From positions 124,001 to 188,000 of the forward strand of contig NW_026570370.1 in NCBI RefSeq assembly GCF_019649055.1: DNA of 64,000 bases, given 5' to 3'. Positions 1-11,508 of this stretch are shown here, piece after piece; the first letter of the stretch is position 1, and each line of letters opens with the position of its first letter. The notes below the pieces were generated by a model, which saw only the letters and a program-made list of their open reading frames with translations, did not search any database and was not told the origin of the DNA. The translations under genes and the position numbers were made by a program. Origin of the DNA: Paramacrobiotus metropolitanus. Taxonomy: Eukaryota > Tardigrada > Eutardigrada > Parachela > Macrobiotidae.

Positions 1-1171
1 GACATATACAGCTGGGATATCGCAGCCGGCACCGCTGCAGCCGGGGCTAAAAATAATCATCCCGGCTGCGGGCGACAGAATGCGGGCTGACTCATAGAAA
101 TGCGCCGTTTCTCTCTAACTTTCCCCGTTCCAGCCTGATTGATGTGCGCAGCGAAATTAGCCATGCGGATCATGTTGCCGCAGCGTTAATGCTGTTGTTT
201 ATGTTGCGACGGTGCTGGATATGCAGTGCGGCGGGTCAGATTCTAATTAAGCCGAACCCGGCATCTGTTCTAGCGGGAATTTGCCTTGCTGCTCTGGTTG
301 TACTGTATATTTTACCGGCATGCATCGACCGCTTATCGATCGATGCGCACACTGTTTGGAATTTATCCGGTTTATCTCCAATAACCATAATAAAGCACAG
401 ACAATAGTAATTTGATCGCTTCCTTATAATTATCGCTGATCTATGATAGTATTATTAACGGTGAAATTCAAACAGTTCTGGGCCGGTTTTCAGTCAGCCG
501 AAATAATGCTGATTCAAAATCAAATAAAAAGTTTAACTGAACGACAAATTTTTAAAATGATTTGCTAATTATATTTTCTTCAATAAATAAATAAATTCAA
601 TGAAATATTTTTAGCTGCTGATATATCGTTATTTTCAGCAGCTTCTATATTGTATTTAGCTACGTCGGCATTTAATTTGATAAATTTCCCCGCCTTAAAT
701 TAATTTTTAAAATATTAATTTCCAAGATTGTTTTAAAATATAAATGTAATTGAAAAGAGAGAAAATCAAAACAATTTTTAGAAATCACTTGTCAACAGAT
801 TACGAAAGCTCAGCTATTATTCACGATTAATAAAACCAATATCAGAAAATTGTCCATTGGAGTGTACATTTCAATAAGTAATGAAAAAAACGCTACCCAC
901 GCGAACAATCATTGTAACAGATTGTAGCGGACGCTGTCGTGCTGCTTACAAGTTACAAGAAACGTATAATGCAGCTAATAACATTAACGATTAAGTAAGC
1001 AGCTCCCTGCATACGCAGCAGGTCAACGAAACGAACAGGAAAACACAGCCCGCGTAACGCACCTAATCAAGCTTACTTATCCTGACCGCCGGCACTCCAG
1101 CAGCTGGTGCGTGTACATTCAATAAGAGGATTGTTAGGAGGAAATCTCATCCGGAAACAGAAACACCGCGA
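1..1171. other. Intergenic, no gene seen
   Basis: AT-rich spacer. The longest open frame (144-407, 87 codons) has no recognisable domain and no clear splice context, so I do not call it. The sequence becomes GC-rich from about 1080, leading into the candidate exon below. Confidence 0.6.
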
Positions 1172-1186
1172 TCAATACCGACTCAC

Positions 1187-1492
1187 CTGCGCGGCGAATT
1201 GCGGCGGCGGCATGGAAGCGGACATCTGCCGGGGTGGACGGTCCGGCGCGGCCGGATGCAGGGAGTCCGCCAGACCGGGGTGGTGGTAGTGCAGCCCGAG
1301 GGCGGCCGACGGCGAGGTGTAGTCATCATCGCTGTACTGCCAGCGCGAATCGCCCGAACATCCGGAGCAGAAACACGGTGCGGCGGAACTGAGGAGACTG
1401 GTGGAGGCCATGGCCTCCCCGGGAGTCCGGGAGGACCAGGCTGAGGGGGGCTGGCTGCCGGCCGACATGGAGAAGGAGGTGTTCGTTCCGCT
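1187..1492 (-). CDS. Candidate exon of an unidentified gene (Ser/Pro/His-rich)
   Basis: A minus-strand open frame in a sharply GC-rich island of an AT-rich region. It is bounded upstream by AG acceptor candidates at about 1492-1500 (TATGTAG and GACAG), and ends at a strong GTGAGT donor near 1187, immediately after codons for FAAQ. The peptide is low in complexity, rich in Ser, Pro, Ala, His and Tyr, with patches such as SDDDYTSPSAALGLHYHHPG. This composition resembles the disordered parts of animal transcription factors, but no DNA-binding domain is visible and I cannot name it. An ATG exists at 1468, so the first exon could start there. The plus-strand frames over the same island are shadows. 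The function is unknown; the call rests on composition and the donor. Confidence 0.35.
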
Positions 1493-1500
1493 GTCTACAT

Positions 1501-2142
1501 AATAAAATTAATAACGCGGCCGCTTTTATTATAACTAATCTATACCGGAATAAACAACATCAATTAATAAGCGTACGTCCTAATTTTATATGTAACTAAA
1601 GGTCATCGAGGGTTGCTGGTCTCTTTCAAATTAATTTCTGAATAGCCAAATTAAAATAAACAAATAATGTGCGTCGCAATTTCAGTGTAAATGGCGCGTT
1701 AAAGGTACGTAAAGGCCATCAAATAGGGCAGCTTTTATTAAAGTTAGTTTTAAATAAATCAATGGAATTACTTAAGATAAATACGGCTCAGTTTCACATG
1801 TAAAGGCGTGCTACATAACTGAACGCCCTGGCTTGCCGCTGCTTCTTTTAGAACTAAATTATATAATTGATTCAATGAAATTATTTAACGAATGTATGTC
1901 GTTTTAAATAAATAGCGTGCTGATGTTAATAAATGTCAATGCACACGGCTGATTTCATTAAAATTAATTTATTATTAACCAGAAAATTATTTAAGGTTAT
2001 TATAAACGCCTGTTTAGATAAATTTAAAACGCATTTCATGATTAAAGGTCAGTGGTTGAATCAACCATTACAGAATTAATTTCAATTAAAAATGCGTATA
2101 TCTATTTTATTTGAGTTAAAATTCTAGAATATTTCATTTTGG
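1501..2142. other. AT-rich spacer, possible intron
   Basis: No open frame or repeat of note. If the two GC-rich islands on either side belong to one minus-strand gene, this is its intron; nothing in the sequence proves that. Confidence 0.4.
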
Positions 2143-2159
2143 TTAGGTTAATAGACCGA

Positions 2160-2481
2160 AGGTCACAGGGCGTGGCCACCGACCTTGATGGCGCTGGTGC
2201 GGCATCCGCTGCAGCGGCGCCTCGTGGCCCTGCAGTCCCAGGCACAACTGCAGATCGGACACGGAGACGGAGCAGTGCTCGGTGAGGTGCGACTGCGTCA
2301 TGGCCTCATTATCGCCGGCGACCGGGACGGCGGCGCGCTCCTTCTCGCCGGCATCCATCAGCAGTGTCAACATTGTACGCGTACCCCTCTTCACCGCGCG
2401 ATCCAACAATGTGGGCTGCTTTTTTCGGCGATCGACGGAACTTGGCGGCCTTATCGCGTTGTTGACACAAGACAGTAGCAC
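2160..2481 (-). CDS. Second GC-rich candidate exon, unidentified
   Basis: A GC-rich open frame on the minus strand, about 110 codons, with a plausible ATG at about 2373 and a possible donor (CAAG followed by GTCGGT) near 2180. The peptide contains the run SVSDLQLCLGLQGHEAP and has no domain I recognise. An open frame of similar length on the plus strand (2185-2478) is the main rival. The minus strand is preferred only because the neighbouring GC-rich island has a good donor on that strand. It may be the exon upstream of the 1187-1492 candidate. Confidence 0.25.
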
Positions 2482-2676
2482 ACTCAGTCGTTTACATAGA
2501 CGTGACTGTTAGCGGTAGTGCAATGTGCCGTGAAGTTGCAGGGAAAGAGGAAGGCAATTCAAGCGGAATGGCAATGGAATGCTGTAAAGGAACGCGGGCA
2601 ATTAGGACTGCTATGCCGGTTGCCGTGTCTTAGCCTCATTTCTCACGTTTTTAACGTTGTTAAATAAACAGCGGAA

Positions 2677-2740
2677 TTTTTTTTAAACCACCTAATTAAA
2701 CCTATTTATTTTTTTTAAACCACCTAATTAAACCTATTTA
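2677..2740. repeat. Exact tandem duplication, 2 x 32 bp
   Basis: The 32-bp unit starting with eight T and ending in CCTATTTA occurs twice head to tail (2677-2708 and 2709-2740) without a difference. The lack of divergence suggests a recent slippage event. Confidence 0.9.
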
Positions 2741-4339
2741 AAAGCACATAGACCTAAAAATTATTTCTCTAACGGCTCTTAATCATAACCCCTAACGCAC
2801 ACCAGTGATCTCGCGATTTCCATGAGAGTAACCTGAATTCTTGAGGAAAATCAAGACATCACTTTCCTGTCCAACATAATTTTTGTTTCTCCAAAATCTC
2901 TAAGCTGGCAGTTTGAACTTTAAAGTGGAGAAAATTCACTGACTTGCGGCGCCTGACGCAGTTGCAACCGCTCGGTGTAGCAGCGCGACGCCAATTTTAT
3001 CTTAACAGTTTTCGAAAATTCCCTTTCTTTTCCTTTTTATTTTCGGCACAAAAATAACTTTCTCTATATTACCTGCATTCAAAAAATCAGAATAAATTAC
3101 AAGAACTATTCCCGATTCCAAATACGTCGTTCGAAAGCAGACTGATGTAATTTGGAAAACCACCGCATAGAAAAATACACGTATTCAAAACTGACGCGAA
3201 AAATATTTAGTGCCAGTGAGAAGCTCGTAAATCTAAATAACACATCCGGCGCTAAAAGTTTAAGGCGTTGGGTAAATTGGCTATTTTTCTCAAGCTGTCT
3301 CCATGCTGGTTTTAATTCCTCCCAAGATGTGGCTAAACACGCTACAGTGTCTAAAGGATTGAATAGGGATATTATTGACCAGAGGCGTCGTTGAAGAGTG
3401 CCGGCGGTTGACCTAATTGAAGCCTATCAAACTAACTCTCTGTCCTGGAATTGTACTTGTTATTGCTGTTGATCCAGTGCAGACATTGTCCACTGCTAAC
3501 GGCATATATACGCTGATATTAGCCTCAACGAGGAAGGAAATGCCCTGTCGATACTATCGCTATCGATCCGATCCGGCTCGCCATCACGCGCTTCTTCACT
3601 GCGCGTCAACAGTTTAACCCAAAATCTGAGCGCAGAAACTTAAAGTTTTTGAAAGTGTTTTTAATGGAGCCCGCTAATTGTCCCAACGACGGACACAGCG
3701 GAGAGCGACGCAGCGGATATGATGACAGCTGTCGTCTGCCGGGCTGTCGGCGCTGATATGACAGCGCAATTAGTTCCACCAGTCAAATGTTAGAACAACA
3801 CGGCATTACACGTTCTCGTTAATTTCCAGCAACAATTTATGTTCAACGAACTGCTTTCTATATATGACTCGAGTTAGCCTATAATAATGATTCACATAAA
3901 TGACGAAATTCTAACACATCTTACCAGTGTATGTGGAAAAGGGCGGTTAAAGGAAATAAATACAATTATATCCAAAAAATGCCACACAGTCCAATGGGAA
4001 TTTAATGGATGAAAACGTTTCGGATCGGAAGACGTGCACTAATGTAAGGAATCCTTATGACAGAGTGTTGAGGATAGAATGTCGTGATATTTAGTCAGCG
4101 CGCAGTGTATGCCGAAAAACCGAGATTGAACGCGGAGCAACGGCATTCTTGGATGCGTCAGACGTCAGCCGCAGCAGGAGGATAGTTGCGCTGTTTACTC
4201 AGAATGAGAGCCGAGGAAATGTGATGTTTCTTCATTTCTCTGCACAACTGCAGTTGATCGATCCGTGCACGATCGATATCACATCACGAAGCTATGCAGT
4301 ACTTGGACCTTTCTCACCAACCGATCACCTGCGGTATAT

Positions 4340-4870
4340 ATTTTGAGAAATTAATCACCCCATACGCATAAATTGCGTACATATATGATATATGTACATA
4401 TGTGTACGGAACTGTATACACACTAAATATAGATGTAAACATGAGATTATGCGCATAATTATATCAACACATGAATATACACCCAATACTTCTATAGATG
4501 TATATACTGTGCATACATACATACACGCATATGAACAGTATAGGTATGACAACAATAGGTATACGCAAACATATACTTCAGTATTTAAGAATATGAATAT
4601 GATAAATATAATTTTTGTATATGATTATGTGTCTGATATATGATACAAAAAGACATACTACCAGAGCATGTTAGCAGAGCTAGAATAATTTGCATAAATA
4701 CATTAAAAATAAGAATAAACACGTACATGTGTACGTTCCCAATGTAGATCGTCTATGTATGTATATAGTAAATATGCTTACAAATATGTTGTCCATAAAA
4801 AGTATTTATACGTATATGTCTGTGTACATACATGCTTCTGTACATGCATATTCAATATACAGACGAAACT
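4340..4870. repeat. Degenerate TATGTA/CATACA low-complexity tract
   Basis: About 500 bp dominated by alternating purine-pyrimidine words such as TATGTACATATG and GTATATAC on both strands. The overlapping open frames with Tyr/Ile/Met/Cys-rich peptides come from this bias and are not genes. Confidence 0.65.
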
Positions 4871-6177
4871 GGAATACGTGGGTGATCAGTTGTTCAGAAT
4901 GTACAGCGCAAGTGATCGGTTATCGAGAAAAGTCAGAATACAGCACCTTATCAAGAACAACCGGCATTTTCTACAGCTGCCCCTGTCTTGCGCCGCGCAC
5001 TGGAAAGAATGTTTATACGAGAAAGTTTTGTGTATTGCCCGTTAGTTAGCGTTAGCAGCCGGTTGTAGCCGACTTCCGGCCAACCCAACTGTATCCGCCC
5101 TGTTGCCTTCAAACTGGCCCGCAATGAAAACGAATGCTTTATTCACAATGCGATGCACTTTTTGCCGGCACGTTCGCTGTTTGACAGTGTCTGTTAAAAA
5201 CTGCATCTGACATTGGAATAAATGTTGACAATACAGCGTCGCTAATGAAGCCGCGATCAATGTCAGGCTAACTCCATCCGACAGCGCCGGGTTTTAGGCT
5301 TTTACATTAATGTCGGTGTTATACAACAGTAGCATCGTTAACGCCGGAGGATGGAGCGGAGGGTTGTCGGCGCGGAGGGTTGATGGGGGCGGCGGAGCGT
5401 GGCGAGGGGCTCCAGGGGGAATAACTGTCGGCTGACGGAGTGTCGTACGCTCGACCCGCTCTCTAACAGACGGTGATACACGCCACTGAACAGGGAGACG
5501 GCGCCCAAGCGGAATTCACGGCTCAACGCCAACAGGAAGACCTAATCCAAAATCACCAAGAATTCAGCATACTGTACTGTATTTCTCCTTTAAAACAAAT
5601 AGCTGCCAATACGCTGCACTTCGAAAATGCGTTTAATTAAATCGATCTTAAGGAAAATAAAATTGTAATTGTAAGCGTAGTACTGTAATATAATTTTGTA
5701 AAAAAAAGACAATGCTGAGAATAAAGCCAAAGGACTAAAACGAAATTAATAAATAATGTTCGAATTAATCAACACAAAATCAAAAAAATGTCTGATGTTT
5801 GAAAGATTCACTGAGTTTATTGGCTTATCAGATAATTTTCGTTTTCCGAAGCGCGTACACCAGTGAACATCCGTAAAAGTTAAACTAAATTCAGCGACGA
5901 ACATACTGAAACCAAAAAAACTGAAATGAAAAATGTTATGGAATTCAAATCAAAATTAGTATTAAAATAACAAGGCCGAATTAAAAATCCTTGGATTTTA
6001 ATAGGGTGTATTCCTGAGTCCGGACACATTAAATTCCGATAGAAAAACCAATTCAAAAAACTGCAAAGATTAAAACTAACATTTCTAAATTCAGAAATGA
6101 ATTGAACTGAAATTTAAAATGAACATTTATAAATTCCTATGGAATTTAAAATTAAAATGAAAAATTTCAAGGGTAGA

Positions 6178-7049
6178 TTAAAAAGATTTTTTTAAAAAAC
6201 AGGAGGAAATTTTTACCGGGCTTCCGGTGTATCCCAACGTCATGATAACCCGCGGCAGCAGCGTCCGCACGACACTCCCGAACCCACGCTGCGCCAGCAT
6301 CACCGCCAAACTCGGCGCCGGGACAAAACACAACATATACCACACATACGCCAACAACAAGCACCGGAACAGCGTCGTCCGCTGCCGCAGCCGGGTCACC
6401 GTCGCCACTTCAGGTTGCACGCGCTTTCCCTTCCGGACCACCACCAACCACCCGCAGATGGCCAGGTGCACCGCGCCCTGCAACGCCAACGGCAAGTATC
6501 CTCCAAAGGCCGTAAACACCGTTAATAACCGCAGATCGGTGATTTTCAGGTAACTGCAGACCTTGGCGAAGGTCCGTCCGTACACCGCGCCCACCCCGAC
6601 GTACACCGGGAGCCGGCACGCCACCCCGATGATCCAGGCGACGCCGGAAGTCATCCAGAAGACAGCGGGCGTGGAGAGGCGAGCGTAACGGTGGGGAAAG
6701 GTCATGGCGATGAAGCGGTGCAGCGCCAGGAGAAAGACACCCAGGATTCGATGTAGACGACGGCGACGGCAAAGAAGTTGGCTTCCGAACATGGGAAGGC
6801 CTCCGAGGGATAGATCGCCAGAAAGTCGAAGACCGGAACCATTCCCGACAGAATTATATGTAAAATCTGATGATGAATGATTGTGTAACCGGAGATCGTC
6901 CGTAACGCCGGGCGCTGGACGATGGCGAAGATCACGATAACGGACAGAAAGCAGTTAACATAGCATAACGCGCCGTACGTGATTTCTAAGGCGAGAACCG
7001 ACTGTACAACTGGAAAAGAAATATTAGCGGAAATATTCGTGGAGTTCAT
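6178..7049 (-). pseudogene. Rhodopsin-type seven-transmembrane receptor, one frameshift (receptor copy A)
   Basis: A receptor-like protein of about 290 codons from an ATG at 7049. Hydrophobic segments occur in the expected order: TM1 (ALEITYGALCYVNCFLSV), TM2, TM3 ending in ALHRFIAMTFPHRYARL, TM4 (MTSGVAWIIG), TM5 (LPLALQGAVHLAICGW), TM6 (CLLLAYVWYMLCFVPAP) and a weak TM7. The DRY position reads HRF, and no NPxxY is visible. The reading frame must shift by one base within TM3 (about 6740-6765); the shift behaves like one missing base, so it is either a mutation or an assembly error. The N-terminus has several N-glycosylation sites (NSTNISANIS). The ligand is unknown; the protein would sit in the plasma membrane and couple to G proteins if functional. 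A decayed copy lies at 12685-13244 and fragments at 46150 and 57640, so this is a duplicating family. Receptor class is supported by topology only. Confidence 0.7.
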
Positions 7050-7730
7050 CGTTATGAAATTTCAAAACTATATCGCAGGAATTTTCTGGATGATGGTGCC
7101 GATCCCATAGTTAACAGGAAGACGCAGTTCCCACGGGAATTGTTAATATTGAGCTAAAGAAAGCCGGTTGAATGGAACAGCGCGCCACGGGAATTTGGCG
7201 GCACGTCAGCGCTAATTGCCGGTAAAATCCGGGTGCTCAGGAGGGATCTGTAATCGTCCATAATTATGCCTGACATCCGGCAAGCGCCAATGTCCTGGCG
7301 GGAGACGCAATTAAAGGTCAACCTTAAAGTCGGCTGTCTTCCGTTTAATGTTTCCTGGTAATTCTGGAGCAATGCTGCTTGTTGATTGTTCGGTTTTCGA
7401 CACGCGCACTGTACGCTAAAACCTGAAACCAGCTGATTTGGTAAGCTCTAACTGCACGCTTTATTACTGTAATCCGAAATCCTGAGAAAACAAAAAACCA
7501 GGATCGCGCAGTTGGGCGGGATGTACGTAAACAAAACGATTAGGAAGTTTTGCTGCGTCATTATTCCCGCGGCGCATAATGGTTACGTTTTCGTATTTAA
7601 GGCATCTCGTTAATTTATAGCGGGCACAGCTTGACATAAGAATAGCGAGGCGGAGATTTATGGATGATTTGTTGGAAGAAATGCCCACAGGAAAGGGTGC
7701 AGACAAGAAGAATGACGTCGGTTAAATATT
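7050..7730 (-). repeat. Duplicated 5' flank of receptor copy A
   Basis: The sequence upstream of the receptor start codon is shared, with scattered substitutions, with 13245-13930, with parts of 57700-59780, and in part with 23365-23580. Shared landmarks include a GATGxTGCCGATCCC block just upstream of the ATG, CTAATTGCxGGTAAAA, a CGGCGCATAATxGTTACG block and GAAAxGGTGCAGACA. It may hold the promoter and 5' UTR, but the sequence proves only that it was duplicated with the gene. Confidence 0.7.
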
Positions 7731-8094
7731 AAACACCTTTTTTCAAGCAAGACAGGAAGTACATCTATAGTCATACCAACAAGAAAACGACGTGACAAGT
7801 AACTGCTTGTGTTACAATAATAATTATAATAATTGTTATACGTATTGCAGTCTATATTAGACCACATAAATTATGAATTAATCATTGCAATTTCCCCATG
7901 ATTTTTTTGCTTGAAAAGTTGTGAATTCCAATTAAATACAGACTATTCAACATACTTCAATTTTCGCATACTAACTAGGTCACTTTAACTTTAATTATAC
8001 GTTTCCATATATTAATCTTCACCTCCACTTGGCGTGCTGCATGAATAACCGCGGACAACACAACTTATTGCTTGACTTGCTTTATTCTCTGTAC
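7731..8094. other. Spacer, no gene
   Basis: AT-rich DNA between the receptor flank and a TTAA element. No feature seen. Confidence 0.5.
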
Positions 8095-8607
8095 ATGTAT
8101 ATCAATTTACATGCAAAATTTGAAAGAGGTTGGTTCATAATGAGACTTCTGGTACAGCGCGACACTTTTAAACTTTTTGGATTTTGTCGCCCTCATAACT
8201 CCGAAAACAGGTTTTGCGGGGGAAAACGTGTTTGACGCCTATGTATGTATAACAAACCAATTGGCCACACAAAGTCTAAAAGCAATCTAAAAAAGTAAAA
8301 ATATTAGAAAACAGTCACATACAGCAGCTTACAGCGGCGAACATTGATTAATTATGGCGAACAGTAAGAAACAGTAGAGAACAGTGGCTAAAAGTAGCAA
8401 ACAGTAACAAAAAGCGGTGAACAGTTACTACATACAGCAACAAACAGTGACCAGCAATTTTGAACCTTGCAAACAGCACCAGCAACCTCGTTGTTTTGCA
8501 TTTCTGTCACTAATGTCCCGAAGTGTGCCTACCCTCAGTGCGCGAAAGCGAAAGTTCCCCTTAAATGTACACTAATTTAGTGCAATGTACCGGGTGACTT
8601 TCCTTAA
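8095..8607 (-). mobile_element. TTAA-type non-autonomous element, reverse orientation
   Basis: The right end carries the terminal sequence of a family seen again at 48736, 58895 and 60678: GTACCGGGTGACTTTCCTTAA, ending in TTAA at 8604-8607, preceded by GCGCGAAAGCGAAAGTT. The left end shares the block with ATAATGAGACTTxTGGTAC seen at 48.95 and 60.95 kb. No transposase is encoded. The interior is expanded by the AACAGT-type repeat listed separately. TTAA ends suggest mobilisation by a piggyBac-type transposase (inference). Confidence 0.55.
8309..8480. repeat. Degenerate AACAGT minisatellite
   Basis: About fifteen imperfect copies of a 9-13 bp unit close to GCGAACAGTAA, lying inside the TTAA-type element. 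No coding potential. Confidence 0.7.
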
Positions 8608-8709
8608 CACGCGGACCGCATACCGTCGAGTATATTGTGTGGTGAGGAGTGTGGAGAACATTAGGAATGGAGCTGGTCATTACGAGAATTAAGAAATGAC
8701 CTGGTAGGC

Positions 8710-8715
8710 TTTATT
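8710..8715 (-). promoter_or_regulatory. Poly(A) signal AATAAA of the kinase-Hsp70 gene
   Basis: AATAAA on the minus strand about 28 bases after the stop codon of the gene at 8743-11508, a normal distance for a cleavage signal. Confidence 0.6.
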
Positions 8716-8742
8716 ATTATTGGTACTGTTACATGCGCGGTA

Positions 8743-11508
8743 TTAAACTAACAATGCTTGCAATATCCGAGACCATCTGCTATAATCTTGAACAGAATGC
8801 AGCGAGTCTTTTGTACTATGATACCACAAAGTTATAGCTTTCACTCGAGCGCCTCGTCTGTCATCATCATAGGAAACACACTGCTGGGCCTTGAGAAGTG
8901 TTTCTTCCAGTGCTTCTCTAGCGTCCTGCGCCTTCCTCTCGTTGAGAATCTCCCAGGGCCAATCCGAAATGTCTGGATTGTCGCATCTGAATATCTGCAG
9001 TTCCTTCACGCCATGGACTGCGGTGATGGTCAGCACCTTGTCGTGATCAATGATAAACTTTATAATAAGAGAGCTGCCCTTCGGGGCTGGTATTATACCG
9101 GAAATCCTGTACATACTTATGAATTCCTTGACAGTGTCTGTTTCCTCATAGACATACATGTAGATAACACGCTGATTGTCGGCAGACGTAGTGAACACCA
9201 AATCTTTTTCGGTCGGCAAAAAACTCCATCTAGGTATGACTGTAATCTTTCGTTGGCCTCGAACTTGCACTATAAGGGCATACGGGACCTGCTGCTCTAT
9301 TTCGATGCCTTGGTCCAGTCCATCCAGTACATTCAGAGCAGAGTTTGCTGCCCGAGCAGCCCCTTCAGGAATGGCGATCCGAGGGTCAACGGTCACGTGT
9401 ACCCGCATGACAGGCAAAAGGTCCAATAAAACATCGGAGATTTGTGGGACGAACCGGCCACATCCCACTATGATAGCATCAGTAACGTCGGTCGCTGTTA
9501 AACTGGCACATTCTAGTGCTTTTTTCACTGGGTCGATAATTTTATGGAATAAATCGACACAGAGACTTTCCACCATCAACGGCGTTACGCTCATTGAAAA
9601 GTTTCTACCATGCAACCAAGGAATTTCAATGGTCTGACGATCACATCCATCAATTTGCTTACATGCGTTCAAAATTCGGTCATTCTGACCTGATTCAACG
9701 CTGTAAATGTTCTCGATTACTCCTGCTAAATGCTCCGCAATCCGCTCATCAAAATCTTTTTCCCCCAAGGAAACATCTCCTATCGATGAATGTAATGAAA
9801 CCTTGCAAGATCAGCGTTATTGTTACTCAGTTTTACGATGGATACAATCAGCTGCTGGCGCTCCAACAACTCTAACACCAAAATATATCGTTTTCCTGGA
9901 CCAAAATTCCTTATGCAGGGTATAACGGCAGCTAGTGCATCGTCAATTAACCGTACCCTTTCGATCCCCGCCATGGCCGCAGCTAGTTTTATGGCCCGAC
10001 GTTCAGCTACCGTGAAATACGTTGGGACAGTTATAACAACTTTTTTGGTTTGACAAGCGCTTATCGCGCTTATCGACTCGGCCAGACGCATAAGGTTGTT
10101 AAATAACAGTGACGTTATTTCTTCTGCCGAGTAAGTTGTAGCCCCTCCACGTTCTATAATCTGGATTCGTGGAATTCCGTCTTCATTAACAATGTTATAA
10201 GTCGCAACATTTTTCTGCGCGGTAACGCGCTTGTGTTTGAATCTCAGTCCAATTATGCGCTGCAAATTGTAGACGCACTGCTTTGGATCGACTTCTTGAT
10301 GATCCATCGCTTCTTGACCGCACAGTATTTTTGTTCCCGATTCACTGGTCTGATCGAACGCAATAAAGCTCGGAATTTGTGGCTCGTGCTGATGTGGCTC
10401 CGTAACAACCTCCAATCGACCATTGCGACAAACAACCACACTGCTATGGGACAAGCCGAGATGAATCCCAACAGCGACAGCACTGAGCGGTTGGTTTTGC
10501 TGTTCAATCAGCCTGCGGAGGCTTAACAATTTGTCCAATAGCGACGAGGATTGAATTCGTAGGGAAGTTGACGCAGTTAAGCATGACGAGATGCATTCAG
10601 CCAGTTGTATTGGAATGGAAAGAGCAATTAAAGGTGCATAGCCGTCCATAATTAATGCAGCATAGCGGCTATCAGGAATTTTGTCAGCATCAAAACCAAT
10701 GTCTGGAGCTCGGTACAATTTGCGTTTTGTAATGCCTACAGCATTATTTATCATTTCCAATATGACACATCCCAAACTCCAAATATCGCTCTTCCGTCCC
10801 ACTTTGTCCACGGAAAGATTTAGATACATCTTCAGCATTTCTGGCGACATATAGCGAAGGGTTCCGCGGATGTTGCAAATATCACCGGAACAGGTGGCGC
10901 TTTGTTGCATCTGCACCAAGTCATCTAAATCTCCAATTAACAGTCTGTTGTGATTATCCTGCCTGTGTACCAGCACGTTTCCAGGTTTGATATCACCGTG
11001 TATGATGTTGTTCACATGTAGATAATTTATTCCATCCGCTAATTCAGTAGCGTAACGAATGGCGGTTGGGACATCGAGAACGCTTGCATTTGTCAGTAAA
11101 TTTGTCAGATCCCCACCTAAAACCAATAAGCGTTAACTACAACTCGGTGATTAAGAAACGGCTGGACATACCAGCGTAATAGTCCATCATAAGTTTGACC
11201 GATACCCCGCCGAACGCTGATGATCTTGCAACACTGACTTGATGGTAACTTGCGAGGTGATCGTGCTGAAACGTCAAAAGAAACTCCATTCGTCTGCGCC
11301 ATTTATTCCAGTTTTCTGTGGTTGCCAGAACTGCTGACTCTTTGTGTAGGTGGATGATTTTGACAGCGATGTCTTGATCACCGATAAAGTCACCGGGTTC
11401 TGTTATGTTCGCTCTGTAAACAATGCCAAAAGTGCCCCGACCGATATAATCCTCCTCCTGAAAAGTATATCGACAACGTTTACCCAAGACTTCTGATTGG
11501 ATATCCAT
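8743..11508 (-). CDS. Protein kinase fused to a degenerate Hsp70-like domain (one frameshift)
   Basis: Two exons. Exon 1 runs from ATG 11508 to 11172; a 55-bp GT-AG intron (11171-11117) splits a Gly codon; exon 2 runs from 11116 to the stop at 8743. Residues about 15-320 form a kinase: Gly loop IGRGTFGIVY, VAIK-like IAVKII, catalytic loop HGDIKPGNVLV (HRD to HGD), metal site DLDDL (DFG to DLD), SPE, and SDIWSLGC. From about residue 328 an Hsp70 domain follows: VGIHLGLSHSSV in place of the first phosphate loop, the adenosine-loop region near VGCGRFVP, and a complete substrate-binding beta domain (TTSADNQ, ISGIIPAPKG). The Hsp70 catalytic positions are changed: the first Asp is His, the Lys in DAKRLIG is Gln, and the GGGTFD loop is ELLERQQ. 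Hence it is probably not an active ATPase, while the kinase keeps its Lys and both Asp. A one-base shift is needed near 9800-9815; it behaves like a missing base. The function is unknown; the Hsp70-like part may bind misfolded or foreign peptides (inference). Confidence 0.85.
11117..11171 (-). other. 55-bp intron, phase 1
   Basis: Donor CTG|GTATGT and acceptor TTTTAG|GTGGGG on the minus strand. Joining restores AGGDL at the kinase hinge, matching SGGDL made by the corresponding intron of the paralogue at 19450. The intron position is therefore conserved between the two genes. Confidence 0.85.

Larger units (their letters stand above)
2482..6177. other. Gene-poor spacer
   Basis: No gene that I can support. 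It contains the exact 32-bp duplication at 2677-2740, the TA/CA-rich tract at 4340-4870 and a GC-rich patch at 5330-5540 whose minus-strand frame (5338-5532) has no recognisable domain. Confidence 0.5.

Noticed and set aside
2185-2478. Plus-strand frame in the GC-rich island
   Set aside because: GC richness removes stops on both strands; no splice or domain evidence favours the plus strand.
4355-5049. Several Tyr/Ile/Cys-rich open frames
   Set aside because: They arise from a TATGTA/CATACA low-complexity tract.
8758-10526. Long plus-strand frames over the kinase-Hsp70 gene
   Set aside because: They are antisense shadows of a gene with clear protein motifs on the minus strand.
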